DNA of 64,000 bases, taken from assembly GCA_009829735.1 (NCBI GenBank), contig CM020619.1:33210283-33274282 (forward strand), in the 5' to 3' direction. A program made the translations under genes and the position numbers. The notes beneath the pieces were generated by a model. It was not told where the DNA came from. It made no database searches and saw nothing but the letters and a program-made list of their open reading frames with translations. Numbering within the stretch: the stretch's first letter is position 1; each line of letters starts with the position of its first letter. Below, one piece after another: positions 1 through 10,570 of the stretch. The stretch comes from Pyropia yezoensis (Eukaryota > Rhodophyta > Bangiophyceae > Bangiales > Bangiaceae).

Positions 1-1061
1 GCCACCCCGCGCGTACATTGGCCTCGGACGGGTGGCGAAGGGCGGGGAGGAAAAGCCCAGAAGGCATCTTCATTGTGATCAGGGAGTCCAAATGGGCGCC
101 GCGCCTACGCGCTGGCAACTCGGCGGCGGGATAGAGGGGAGCCGCGACGTGTGGAGTTTTGATTGGACTTCCCTGCGCCCAGCACATGGGGTTGCCGTCG
201 GATAGTGCGGGGGAGTCGTGCACCTATGCAGGCAACACGGTTAAGATCGAGCCACGGGACCCATGCGGTTGTGATGGTGGCGTCCGCCTGGGCGGCCGGC
301 CCCAGTGGTGGCGGTCGATAGTGGGCTTTGGGGGAGGGGGCAGGGCTCCCCCGCAACGAACGCGACAGGGATCCCCGTGACAGGCGGGAGCATGGGTGAC
401 ACGCCTGCGCCAGATCCGACACAGGCGGCAAGAACTTACTCCCTCCCCCTTTGTGCGGGTGTATGAAGGGGGCAATCAGTACGTGCGGGCCGACAGCATC
501 ATGGCGATGCGCTGAGTGCGCCGCTCGGAGAGGGCCCTCATGAGATATTCCGACAGAATCGCGTTCTGCGGCGATCGTCAAGTACATTGGTGTCAATCAT
601 GTCTATTTGACGCGTACGACCGTTCACGATCGACTTGATATAGTCGACATGTCGCCCTTGATCGTTTCATAGTGGTTCACGCAGGGGCTTGCTCAGTTGT
701 GATCTGTGACGATCGCGCTCCATGTCCGGACCGCGTGACTTTCGTCATTGTGATCCCCCGAATAGTCTGTCTATTCGTTGGACTTGGTCCGACGTCGTCC
801 AGCGACTACTCGAAAACTTCATGAACGGATTCAGCCTTTGGAGATGCCGTTCTAGATAAGTCCGCCTAAACAGGTTAGGGACACCGGAGTCCGGATGGTC
901 CTCCAGTCAGACGCCGCCACGTGCGCTCAACTCAGCCTGAAATGAAACTTGCTTAGGGATGGTCCCGCTGTCGCACGCTGTGCTCTAAGAAGGACCTTGA
1001 AGCGAAATGGCGCGCTTCCTGTGCCGAAAGTCTGAAGGAAAGCACAACTTTCTTGCAGGGC
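1..1061. other. No gene recognised
   Basis: I see no convincing coding region or RNA gene here. The short open frames are GC-driven and show no recognisable domain. A C/G-rich patch lies around 280-380. Confidence 0.5.
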
Positions 1062-1067
1062 AAAAAA
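1062..1067 (-). terminator. Pol III T-run terminator of the tRNA-Cys gene
   Basis: Six consecutive T residues on the minus strand lie six bases past the 3' end of the tRNA. This is the usual RNA polymerase III termination signal and supports a transcribed gene. Confidence 0.8.
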
Positions 1068-1073
1068 TGATGA

Positions 1074-1159
1074 AGGTTGAAACCGGGTTTGAACCGATGA
1101 CCTAGCGGACTGCAGCCGCTCGCTCTCACGCGCTTTTCGCACCACTGAGCTATTCAACC
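1074..1159 (-). tRNA. tRNA-Cys (anticodon GCA) with an enlarged D-loop, probable D-arm intron
   Basis: The minus strand folds into a complete cloverleaf. The acceptor stem is GGTTGAA/TTCAACC with discriminator U, the D-stem is GCTC/GAGC, the anticodon stem is AGCGG/CCGCT around loop CTGCAGT (anticodon GCA, cysteine), and the T-arm is ATCGG-TTCAAAC-CCGGT. All stems pair, with one wobble in the T-stem. Internal promoter boxes fit: A box TAGCTCAGTGG and B box GGTTCAAACC. The D-loop is 21 nt instead of the usual 7-11, an excess of about 13 nt inside AGTGGT...GAGC. The anticodon loop has no intron. In red algae such as Cyanidioschyzon, introns in the D-arm are established, so I infer a small D-loop intron. 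A retained oversized D-loop is the alternative. CCA is not encoded. Confidence 0.9.
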
Positions 1160-2112
1160 GCTACCTCTTGAAAGCGGCATCTCTTGTTAGACTCTACTGT
1201 TCATTTGAAATGCTCCGACTTGCGTTCCAAGATGTACTGCTTTGTATCTCTGGATGCAATTCTGACTGACAGCCATGGTTCCAACAAATAATGCTGCAGT
1301 CGGAGGCAGTGCTTTCGTGTGATTATCCGTCGAGCACAAGAATGAGCGCGGACCACATGAGCCGATCGAGAATAGAGCAGAGAGTGCGCGAGCCGTTTAC
1401 TATGAGACAAGCGAGTGATAAATAGAGTAGGTCGCAAACTGATCGCGTTCCCCAACACCCAGAAGGTGAACTCGTCGGATCGCCTCAGAGCCAACCAAGT
1501 AAGCACTTGTCGGCTAGAGCCTGAGACAGGTAGCATATGAACAAGCCCTTTGGTGGCGTCATAGATAGAAACACGTGCCCTTATGTTGTCTTTCTGATTT
1601 TCAAGCGACATATCATTGCAGGAAAACAGGGGAGCCGGGTCAACTCACCTCAGCACGAGGCAAAGACCGTTTCGAAAAGGACAGAATTACGGCATGGTGA
1701 TGGCGAAGCGCAGACTAGAAGGCAAGTGGCAGCTCTTGTAAGGGCGAGCTTCTCCGTGTTATCACTGTGAAGCAGTTTGATGTGTTACCTCGGGACAAAA
1801 GGCCCGAATGTCCTCGCTTTCTCGAAAAACTACGCCAGAAGAGGCCTCCCATCAGTTGCACGACTCTGATATTTCGTCCCAGGCTGTAGTGCTCACGGAA
1901 TTTAAATGAGATCCCTTAGCTCATGTTCAAAGTACAGGGAGGGGGGCACCGGGATGGATCCGCCAGGGCCACTATACTTCATGAGTGCTCTCAATGCACC
2001 CGGTTGGTCAGAGAATAGTGGCACGCACGTGCACCGGTGGCCAATTGACTTACTATCTGGTAGCGTGCACGCCAGCCCGCACCATTGCCCTAACCCGACT
2101 GGGCATTAACAT
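1160..2112. other. No gene recognised
   Basis: Only short open frames without recognisable motifs are present. The minus-strand frame at 1201-1611 is AT-richer and shows no domain. Confidence 0.5.
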
Positions 2113-3091
2113 TCACAAGCTATGGAAAAAAATGTCCGGCAGGCAGTCCCGCTCCTCACATAGCGCCATGAAAGGACCGCTCAAGGTTGCAAGCATGCGC
2201 ACCTGCGCCCGACGACGGGCTTCCAGAACGCTCAATGCGTTCTCATTCGGGCTCATTTGCGGCGACTCCAGGGCCCAGTCGAGGCGTTGCAGGCCTTGAA
2301 GCGCCATGTGCTTCCCCACATTGATGGCGCGGTGCCGCCTACAGTTGTCCTCCATCAAGATCAAGTTGGTCGTTCTGCTGTGGCGCCTCTTCACGAACGC
2401 TAAGAGTCACTCGTGAGTGATGTCCATATGCTTGACCAGGTTGAGTTGCCAATCGATGCGCAGCAGAGAAGTTCTGCCACGCGAGGAGATCGCAGCCGAA
2501 ACGAACAGTGCTCAAAGTTCAGACTTGAACAATGGGCACAGACAAGCAGGCAACAAACGATCGCTTGGTGGCCTCCAAGCTCGATCTTCTCCCCTAGCCG
2601 GGCGGACCGTGAACGAGCTCTCGTCGGAAAAGCCTACAGCCGCCAACTCAGCCAGGGACCATGCGGAATTTGCCCGACTGCAAGCTAGGCGGCCTGGCAC
2701 GTGGGATGGCGTCAAGTAGGCATAGTGACTTCGGCATCGTTGAGAAGCGCCATTCGATGGAGGTAGCACCTTACGGAGCGTCGACCGACAAGCCGAAGCA
2801 TGCTGCCTTTGATCTGCACCGTCAGCTGCTCAGGGGTGGCGCGCCGACTCCGAGGGACCACCAGCTGCAGGTGCCGCACCCCCCGGCGTTGAGGAGGCAC
2901 GGCCGCCCTGACCGATGGGAGGGGGACGGGAAAAATCTGCGACGCACACGCGTAGCAGTCTCGGAAACGCAACCAATGGGCACTTGCAGCACCTCAGCCA
3001 CCCTGCGGTTCGTCAGAGACGCCTGGAGTTGTGCCGCCAGGGCCGCCCTGGTCGCCGTAGGCACCTCTCTGCCGCGCTTGGGACGCTCCAT
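2113..3091 (-). pseudogene. Decayed Tc1/mariner-type transposase (DDE_3)
   Basis: Three or four minus-strand reading frames in order resemble one Tc1-like transposase of about 330 residues. The first frame starts at the ATG at 3091 and gives a helix-turn-helix start with RGR near the N terminus and NRRVAEVLQV. The next frame (2972-2712) gives RRATPEQLTVQ and RRSVRCYLHRMAL, typical of the second HTH. Around 2680-2560 come RANSAWSLAEL and FSDESSFTVRP, the first catalytic Asp region. Around 2360-2200 comes LMEDNCRRHRA followed by LDWALESPQMSPNENALSVL, the second Asp and the final acidic block. The switches of frame show at least three frameshifts, so the gene is dead. I could not identify terminal inverted repeats. 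The family assignment comes from these motif strings, not from a search. Confidence 0.7.
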
Positions 3092-4761
3092 GGTTGTTTA
3101 CATGGGCGAAGAAGGCGGTGTGCTTGCGTCAACCTGACACAATCCCCGCGCCAGACCAGGTCAATGGGCAGCATTCGCAAGAGACTGGGGGGGCGCAGTC
3201 GGCATCGAATTCGGGCGGATCAATACTTTGGTCTTCCCCCTGTACCCCGTCAGTCTCCAGCGCGTAATATTCTTCAACCCAGTGACGTCCTATTAGCCCA
3301 ATGCCGCCTTGATTTTTGTCGGATACATCTTGTCAAGGCTGTGATCTGCGGTATAAACTCAATCCTCTCAGACACGTGTCAGTACCCCTCGAGGGAAGGG
3401 GACAGGTAACACAGAAAAGGGAACTACGACAGTGAAATCTTTGTTGCCTCACGTGCTTGACAGCAGGAGGCACCTTGTTCAGACAAGCGTTCCCCAATTG
3501 GTGGGCATGAAGGTCAAACTCCACTAGGCTACGCCGGGTAGGACCAGGAATCGCGTCCCAGTCGTAGTCCTCTACTGGCTTCACTCGCGCTATAATTATG
3601 ACTGCGGCGGAGCTGCCTCCGGCACGCTTAGTTGAGAGGGCGTTTCTTGCGCATGCTGGGTTTCACGGGCTCCCTCGTCTCCTCGTTGGCCCACGAAGAT
3701 CAGTTCGATCGCTATGAGCGGCAATTCTGTCACCGCATTGTCTTAAGAGCGAGGTGTCAGGTCTTCTTCTTCTGTTGGGCCACATGAAGTTGACTAATGT
3801 ACACGTGGTTACCTGCCCCCGTTGTCTCGGCCGCGTGCGGCAGGTGAGAATAGAAAAGAGTGGAAAAGAATGCAAAGAGGAGAGTCAACCGTTCCTCAAA
3901 GAACGGCTGCCGGAACCAGACACCACACCCTCGTGCGGTGTCACCCCCCTCACCTCATCCCCTCGCACAGCGCCCAGAGGCCCCCACCCTCGCCCGTTGC
4001 ACCCCCCAAACACTCAATCTCCATCACGCCCGGGGTGGACTAGGTTAGAAAGGGGTGGGCCCGGCGCAGGGGGCGTTTCTTCGCGTCTCGGGGGGTTCGG
4101 TCCCCCCTTGTCTGCGACTCAACCACCTGTGGCAATGGCTCGGCCCTCTGAGTCTTGGAGCGTGTTTAATTCTCAGAGTACGCGCGAAAACCCTTCCCCG
4201 GGGGATCCCAGGGATTCCTGAGAATGCCAGAGGCCAAAGCGACAGGAATAGGGTCAATCTCGGGGGAAGGGCTGTCGCCTTCAGACCCCGGCGGGAGGGG
4301 GTCGGAGGGGGATGGGACAAGGCGACAGGAGGCCGACGGGGCAGCAAGAGCCTTGGGATCCATAGGAAACGCAGAGAAAGTAGATCAAGTTGTATCTCAA
4401 TGGTAGTTCTCAGGAAGTCATACTAGTCGCATGGCATAGTCGATTACATTTGAGTACATTGACGATGACGTGGGTTCGATTGCTTCGAGAGCTGTGCGTT
4501 TTGACCAATGAGCCGGGGTACAGCAATACAGAAGGCGCAACCCCAGGTCGGAGGAGGCGTTCGGAAAATACCGTTGCCCCCACGCATTGAATGACCTCAT
4601 TCCCAAGATGAACGACACGCCTTCGTGAGGCCCATGAAAAATACGAGAGTAGTCCGCAAGCTCTCCTCATAGATAGACTCTGCTCCCTGCTGTCAATCTT
4701 CGATGTTTATTTTCAAGGTCGCATTGCTTTGCAACAGACGTCCCATGGTTTCTCGAAGTCG
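3092..4761. other. No gene recognised
   Basis: No coding region that I can support. A C-rich stretch at about 3925-4020 and a G-rich one at about 4250-4350 give rise to overlapping spurious frames on both strands. A short string at 3349-3372 (a GGTATAAACTC core) recurs near 7571. Confidence 0.45.
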
Positions 4762-5820
4762 CTAAATGCCTGCCCAGGTCGCCATCCTTGTACTAGCCTT
4801 TGCCGACTTCCACGTGGGAGAATTAGTTGTCCGCCAGTCGTCAGCTTTGAGTGCCAGTGCCTGCGTTCGCACCAGCTTGGCCGCGGACTGGAGTTCGGCC
4901 CCAGCAGCGCACGTGCTCGCGTTCTGGTTTTCGTGGCCATGCCACGCCTCAATTGCTTGCTCCTCGTACAGTCCGATGCTACCAAACCAATCCAGAACGT
5001 CAAGCGCATGGCAGCAAAAAAATGTGAAACTTAAGGGAGGCGCCAAACCATGGCCACCTTTGTCCAGTCCAAGCGATTCTTGGATATCCTTCATGTGAGG
5101 AGGATGGACCCTGGCCCATGGGCTCTTTTCATCCTGCTACTGAATATCAAAGTCTCCAGTTCGTGGAATCGGCTTGGACTCCTTGCCAAGAAAAAGCCCC
5201 TTAACAAGGGCCCCAGAGTCCCACAGTGCTGCTGCTCGTTCCTTCACGACGTTACGGGCCTTGACGAGGTGGGCGCCAATCTGGTTGACCTGACATTCCT
5301 TTGAAGCCATGTTCTGCAGCCGGCGCCGCTTCGCGCGCAGCGCGGGCAAGCTCGCTATACCGCTTTTGAAGACGCCAAAGACCGAGCGGATCTTGTTATA
5401 CTGCGACGAGCCCAATCCGATATCGGCAATCATCACAACTTGCTGGTCCACGGGAAGCCGAGCAGGATGTTCCAGCCGCCGTGCCTTCGGCGACTGCTCG
5501 AAGACAGAGGTCCCGCCCACTCTAGCAAGTGCGAGCACCCGGTTGACCTGCAACAAGCGCTGGTACTACAGCTGCTTGTTCACCGTCTTCTTTTGGGGGA
5601 CTATGAATTGTACGTTGTGCACTCCCCTACAGTTAATGTGCCCCACACGAGTTTCGCTTGGAATTGTCTTGAGCAGTACCGCACCCACGATTCACTTCAG
5701 GCTCACTTCATTCTCCTCGCTCCAATATTTCGCAGAACGGAATTTCCGAAGAAATTCGGCAACCGGATGAGACCCGTCGTCGCCGCTCTCGCCCACCGCC
5801 AAGGCACTTTGTTCAGGCAC
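4762..5820 (-). pseudogene. Unidentified broken coding fragment, possibly from a mobile element
   Basis: Minus-strand blocks with protein-like composition follow one another. One near 5820-5700 contains AEFLRKFRSAKYWSEE, one at 5556-5137 contains DIGLGSSQYNKIRSVFGVFK and a basic LRAKRRRLQ, and one at 5094-4762 contains LYEEQAIEAWHG and LVRTQALALKADD. The last block reminds me of C-terminal segments of large uncharacterised repeat-encoded proteins found in several algae and invertebrates, which end in a similar EQ-x2-EAxH motif, but I cannot name the family. The blocks are not in one continuous frame, so the region is treated as a fossil. No function is assigned. Confidence 0.35.
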
Positions 5821-8692
5821 CGAGGAAGAAGAGGGGCAAGCGATGTGGCGTGCCTTCGCTGAGGGCTCTGGCCCGCGCTTGTGCATGCGCGAGCAGGCGC
5901 CCAGCCGTGGCCATTTGTTCCTCCGGGGATTTAAAAAGATGTTGATACGAAAGGCAAGGATCGGCTCGGGAGAGAGGCGTGCGTGGGGTGGGGAAAGGAA
6001 AGCCCACGGCGGAGGTCTGAGTACTTGCGGGGGGGGGGGCGTATGCGGAGAGGACGCTGCCTGGTCAAGCGTTAGCATTACCCGCTCAACCTTATAGGTA
6101 GCCCACTGCCGTCTACCCCCAGGCTGTGTTCGCACTGTGTGACGCGCAGTGCTGCCACAGCGGTGGATGTGGCCGTCGGCGGGTTTTCTTGAATACCTTT
6201 CCGCCAAGCTTGGAGGTCCGAGCCTCGCTTCAAAAAAAGCAAAAAGCAAGGGGAGCAAGTGAACGCCAGGACCTTGCCAGATAAAGTATTTACTATCTCC
6301 GACGCAGTCAATCTACATGCACAGAAAAGCAAGCAGAACGGGCAAGAAACAAATGCGCCGGTCAGCACCAGTCCAGAGAATTGTGCAGCTCTCCGCCCAC
6401 GACCGCATACCGGTAAGGAGACGGGCGCCCACCCGCCAGCGTAAGAACCATCAGCGCAAACAACGACATGCGAACTCACCTTAGGGAAACACTACTCGGC
6501 TCCCCCATCTTGAAGTTTGAAGTGTCTCAGAAATAGGAGGGGGGAGGTGGAATGGGGGAGGGGGAATATCGGACGGCTTCGTGAAGGGCGGAAAACGGGC
6601 GGAGTGGTGGAGGGGGGGAAGGGGTACAAGCGTCACGCAAATGGTGTGGTAGACTCACAACGGGAGGACACACTGAAGCGCAAAAATCCGGGTGGCCGCG
6701 TCACCGGGGCCGCGCACGACCGACCCTCACGGCCTCTGTGGCGTGGGGTGAAAAATGGGGTGAAGAAAGACCCCAATTTTATTCTCAGCCACTCACAGGG
6801 CTGCACGTTTCTTGAAAAGCACTGGTGTAAAGAAATCCAGGCTGCACACCTTGACTAGGCGTTCCGGCTGCTCGGGTTGCGGGTCTCGGACCTTCCCTCG
6901 CCGTGTGACGCCAGAGCAGGAAAAGCTTGACCGGTCCCAGGAGTCCAGACCTCAGGAAGTCCCGTGGAGCCACTCGCGGCCGTGCCTCGGGTACCGGTAC
7001 CGCCCATAGGAAGGAGGGTGTACACTCAGTTGCCGTGTGTAGGTCCAGGAGTTAACATACCAGGGAAGGGTCCTGAAAGTTCAGGGGTAGAACCGACAGG
7101 AGGGCATCGTCCGCTTCGAGCCGACTCAAATGCTGTTGACCCCGGGGAAGGTCGCACAGGAGTGTCAGCTGGAGGAACCGGAGCAGGAGGTACTTGGCCG
7201 CCTGGAAGCTCCGGCCCACTACCGGGTGTCGCGCCCGTGACTGCTTCACGCATTGGGGTAACGCCGGGTTGCGAACTGTCCCCAGCAGTGACCAGGAACG
7301 CGTCAAGGGATGCAGCGTCTGCTCATTCTGGCACCGTCGTGCCAGGAGGGGTAGCCATGTTCGTCTCTTGACAGCCACAATCCAATTGCCTGCGAGCCCA
7401 AGGATCGTCAGACCGCAAGAGAGGGGTTGGAGAACCAGGAATGGGATTCCCGTGAACGGGTGCGAATGATTCCCAAACCACCAAAGAAGACAAAACAGGA
7501 AGAACACAACCGCTGCTCTCAAATATCTGTCCTCAAACACTCCAATCCCCGACTGCTCCACCAACTATGTGGTATAAACTCGATCCTCTGAGTCCCAATC
7601 TTGGCTAATCCAGGGGTCAGCACGAACAACAACCAATCGAACGTGATGTGCGCACCAAGGACTGCAGAGGGGGCGACAGATGCAGCCGCAGCCTACGACA
7701 GAGTGGTTGCCGCACGGCTGGCCGTGGCAGGGGGGCAGCCGAGGCCGCCGTTGTTCTCGGCGCGAGTACCGTTCATCAGTCAACTGGAGAGTGCAACCCG
7801 CTGGATAGTTTGAACATAAGTTGACCGCGTCGTAATCGAGCCGAGAGATTCACATCGTGCGAAGGCACGTAGCGCTCCAAAAGTGCCTTGTACACGTCGT
7901 ATCCAATGCTACAGATTCCGGCCCAGGCAATGTTCACAGCCTTACTCCCGAATCAGCAGCGCAGCGTTTGCAGAAAAGTCAAATGAAAAGAACTCACGCT
8001 TCCGCATTCGGGCATAGTTTTTCAAGATTTAGTATCACTTTTCCCGACAGTCTTCCTCTACTGTCCATCTTGTCCTGTACCCGTGCGAAAAGCGCTACCT
8101 TCGCGGGTATTTGGCCCGCTTATAATACACGAGAATTGCTCCTCCGAAAAAGAAGGCACATACTCTTGACATAGAGGCTTCATCAAAGCGTTAGAAAGAT
8201 GTTGCTCGAGGTTTATCCCTCGGGTTATTGTATTCTGATGAGAACTGGATGGGTTTAGGACCCTGTTGTTACTCGTATCCCCTGCTGGATCGGGGCGCTC
8301 TCCACGCGTGGGAATGGTTCGTTGACTCTCGATAAGCGCCCCATTCGAGGCAGAGAGCACCTTCTTAAGTGACGTCGAGTCCTCGCTGCCACTTCAAAGT
8401 TCATTACATCACAAAAAGAGGACCTCGAACTCACATTCTCATTTCGGAGTGTGCCCCTGGTCTGTTTGGTCGCGCTATTCATGCGTCTTTTCGTACGTAC
8501 CACGCTATGTTCGCGACTTAGTGACGAGTGACGCTGCTCTTGATGGATGGGACGGCAGACACAGCTAGGGCGCTCGAGCCAGGTCTTTTCCGGCACCGTC
8601 GCCGCGGCCGACGGGGTGGTGCGGTAGGGTACGCCGAATCCGACTTTCATTAATCACGCCCCAGGTGAGTTGCGTTGCTCCACACCAGCTAC
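5821..8692. other. No gene recognised; purine-rich tracts
   Basis: No gene can be supported across these 2.9 kb. G-rich tracts lie at 6030-6042 and 6535-6620. The minus-strand frame at 7052-7564 shows no domain that I recognise. A short string matching the primer-binding site of the LTR elements lies at 7549-7560. Confidence 0.4.
7549..7567 (-). other. PBS-like string, possible relic of a third LTR element
   Basis: The minus strand reads TGGTGGAGCAG here, the first 11 bases of the 19-nt primer-binding site used by both LTR families further on. It sits beside a GTGGTATAAACTC string that could be an LTR edge. No gag or pol similarity was seen next to it, so this is only a possible fossil. Confidence 0.2.
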
Positions 8693-8721
8693 CATCTGAT
8701 GCCGTCTGGTGTCATCAGATG
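8693..8721. repeat. Perfect 9-bp hairpin upstream of the Tab2 gene
   Basis: CATCTGATG (8693-8701) and CATCAGATG (8713-8721) are exact reverse complements separated by 11 nt. The hairpin lies about 370 bp before the likely Tab2 start codon and could be a regulatory palindrome. Function is unknown. Confidence 0.5.
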
Positions 8722-9088
8722 AAGGAGGGCTTATCTGTGTGAAGAGACATGATGAAGGTTTGCTTCAGTATCTTCCTTGTGTACCATACCTTGCGAACTT
8801 TCAATCTCAATAGATACGAATGATTCTTGTGTGATTCTGGACATTAAGTGCAATACATGGAAAGTGCGCAAGCACTCTGTACACCATGCAATTTGTTTAC
8901 GAAAGTATAGTATCTTTCCCTCTAGCAAATGTGGTACGACCGATCACCCGCTCGCGAGCTGGAGTTTCCCGTGCTTGCATCACACCTCTGTGCTCACCTC
9001 CGCCTTCATCTCACCTGCTCCTTCTGCCTTGACCCCACCTCCTTCCGTTGGATTGCTTCCTGGTAGGCCGCACAAGGGGATGGCCACC
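8722..9088 (+). promoter_or_regulatory. 5' flank of the Tab2 gene
   Basis: This stretch is AT-richer than its surroundings and becomes pyrimidine-rich from about 8950 to 9060 (repeated CTCACCTCC, TTCATCTCACCTG), as is common close to plant and algal transcription starts. No TATA box is obvious. The reading frame is open through here from 8777, but the encoded residues do not resemble the family. Confidence 0.35.
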
Positions 9089-10222
9089 ATGGCTTTCGCG
9101 GCGTCGGCGTTTTGCCCGGCAGTGCAGCGGGGAGCTCCGGGCACTCTCACTGCCGCGGTCATCAGCACTGGTCGGCCGCCCGCAGTTGGGTGGCCGCGGA
9201 GCAATGCCCCTCAGCCTGGCGCGCCCCGCCGGCGGAGGTTCTTGCCGTCGCGGCAGCCATCGCCGTCAGCCCAACTGTCGGAGCCATCCCCTACCGCCCC
9301 CCCGCCCACTCCTGCCGAGGCGTACTCCCCCGCTGGCACGGTGTCCCCCATCTGGGAGCTTGATTTCTACTCGCGTCCCGTATACGGCAGCGACGGAAAG
9401 AAGCGGTGGGAGCTTCTGATCACGGACAAGAACGGGGTGTGGAGCCATGTGGAGGTGTTTGCCAACGCGGACGTCAATTCTGCCAATCTCCGCTCCCGGG
9501 TGGCGGCGGTGATTGCGGACGCGGAGGAGAAGCCAACGACCATCCGCTTCTTTCGGGCTGCCATGTTCAACATGATCTCCATTGCCCTGTCGGGCCTCGA
9601 CGTGGTGGCTGCGCCCTCGCGCCGTACGTACGCCCTGTTTGACATGGTTGCCGACCGACAGGCCAACGTCTATCCGTCCCTGGAGGGTTACCGGGCACCC
9701 TCTGGCGGGGAGGGGCTCCCCGGCTTTCTCCGGGCTAGTGCCGGCGTCATGGACGTGTCAACGACGACGCCCATGCCTGACGCCCTCCGCGGGGAATCGT
9801 TTGCGTTTGTGCAGTTGCCCATGTCTACGGCGTTGGGGTTCTTTGAGGCCGACGCGACGGGTGAGTTCTTTGGAGACGCCTGCCGGGTGGACCCGGCCAT
9901 GGCCGATGCGGACCCGCTCCTCACGGGGCTGTGCGTCTACTCCAAGCGGGCCAAGGGCGTTGCCGCGTGGATGTCAGGGGCCGAGGTGGTGGCGGTGAAG
10001 GCAGACGTCGCCACAAAGGAGGTGGTGTTGCTTTGTGGGCTGTCCACCTCGTACTTGTTTGCGCGGCTGGTGGGTCGCATCCGGGAGGAGGGCAAGGCGT
10101 TCGAAAAGGCCAAGGAGGCGTCAGGGGGAATCCACTTCCTGGCTGTAATGGTGGAAGAGGGCAGTGACGAGGTGGAAGGCTTTTGGCTGCTCAGGGAACC
10201 TCGGGGGCTGGACTCTCTGTGA
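9089..10222 (+). CDS. Tab2/Atab2 family RNA-binding protein (DUF1092), plastid-targeted
   Basis: The family binds A/U-rich RNA and activates translation of photosystem I (psaB) and, in plants, photosystem II messages in the plastid. It is also conserved in cyanobacteria. The protein is about 377 residues and intron-free. Residues 1-85 are rich in Ala, Ser, Pro and Arg and look like a transit peptide. The conserved domain opens with WELDFYSRPV (about residue 89), continues with KKRWELLITD, TTIRFFRAAM, PSRRTYALFDMV and LPxxL-like segments, then DALRGESFAFVQLP, and closes with the family's C-terminal GGIHFLAVMVEEGSDEVEGF and WLL. The ATG at 9089 is chosen for its perfect context GCCACCATGG; an in-frame ATG at 9080 would add three residues. 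The gene converges with the organellar DNA polymerase. Family assignment is strong from motifs; the exact target RNA is inferred. Confidence 0.88.
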   Translation: MAFAASAFCPAVQRGAPGTLTAAVISTGRPPAVGWPRSNAPQPGAPRRRRFLPSRQPSPSAQLSEPSPTAPPPTPAEAYSPAGTVSPIWELDFYSRPVYGSDGKKRWELLITDKNGVWSHVEVFANADVNSANLRSRVAAVIADAEEKPTTIRFFRAAMFNMISIALSGLDVVAAPSRRTYALFDMVADRQANVYPSLEGYRAPSGGEGLPGFLRASAGVMDVSTTTPMPDALRGESFAFVQLPMSTALGFFEADATGEFFGDACRVDPAMADADPLLTGLCVYSKRAKGVAAWMSGAEVVAVKADVATKEVVLLCGLSTSYLFARLVGRIREEGKAFEKAKEASGGIHFLAVMVEEGSDEVEGFWLLREPRGLDSL

Positions 10223-10570
10223 CAATGCCTTCGGACGTTTTCCTCTTTTGTGCTTACGCTTGCGCTAGTGGGGGCGCCATATGCGTCAGCGACCGTCTTC
10301 TGTTTTGGGCACGCAACGGTCCTGGCATGTGACGGCGTAAGGGCACTGGCCCCCGTCTGGCGGCGTGGTCAGTGATGTACCTCTCTTCTACTTGAATGCT
10401 GAACACTCGAAAAATAACCACAAGCGCCAAGTCGGGCAGGGGGATTTTCATGCATGAAAGGACGTGGCAGGGGACACTACGAAGACTTGACGGCGTGAAG
10501 AATCATGGCAGAAACCACAGGACCTCTCCCCACATCGCGCCTCATGGACGCCGCACGTGCCTCTGCCTGC
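10223..10570. other. Intergenic region between two convergent genes
   Basis: These 348 bp separate the stop codons of the Tab2 gene (plus) and the DNA polymerase gene (minus) and must hold both 3' untranslated regions. I see no clear AATAAA signal on either strand and no further gene. Confidence 0.5.

Noticed and set aside
4410-4670. Possible second tRNA near a GGTTCGATT string (about 4471)
   Set aside because: The surrounding bases do not form acceptor, anticodon or D stems.
8777-9088. N-terminal extension of the Tab2 protein
   Set aside because: About 100 extra residues without transit-peptide character, and the ATG at 9089 has a far better context.
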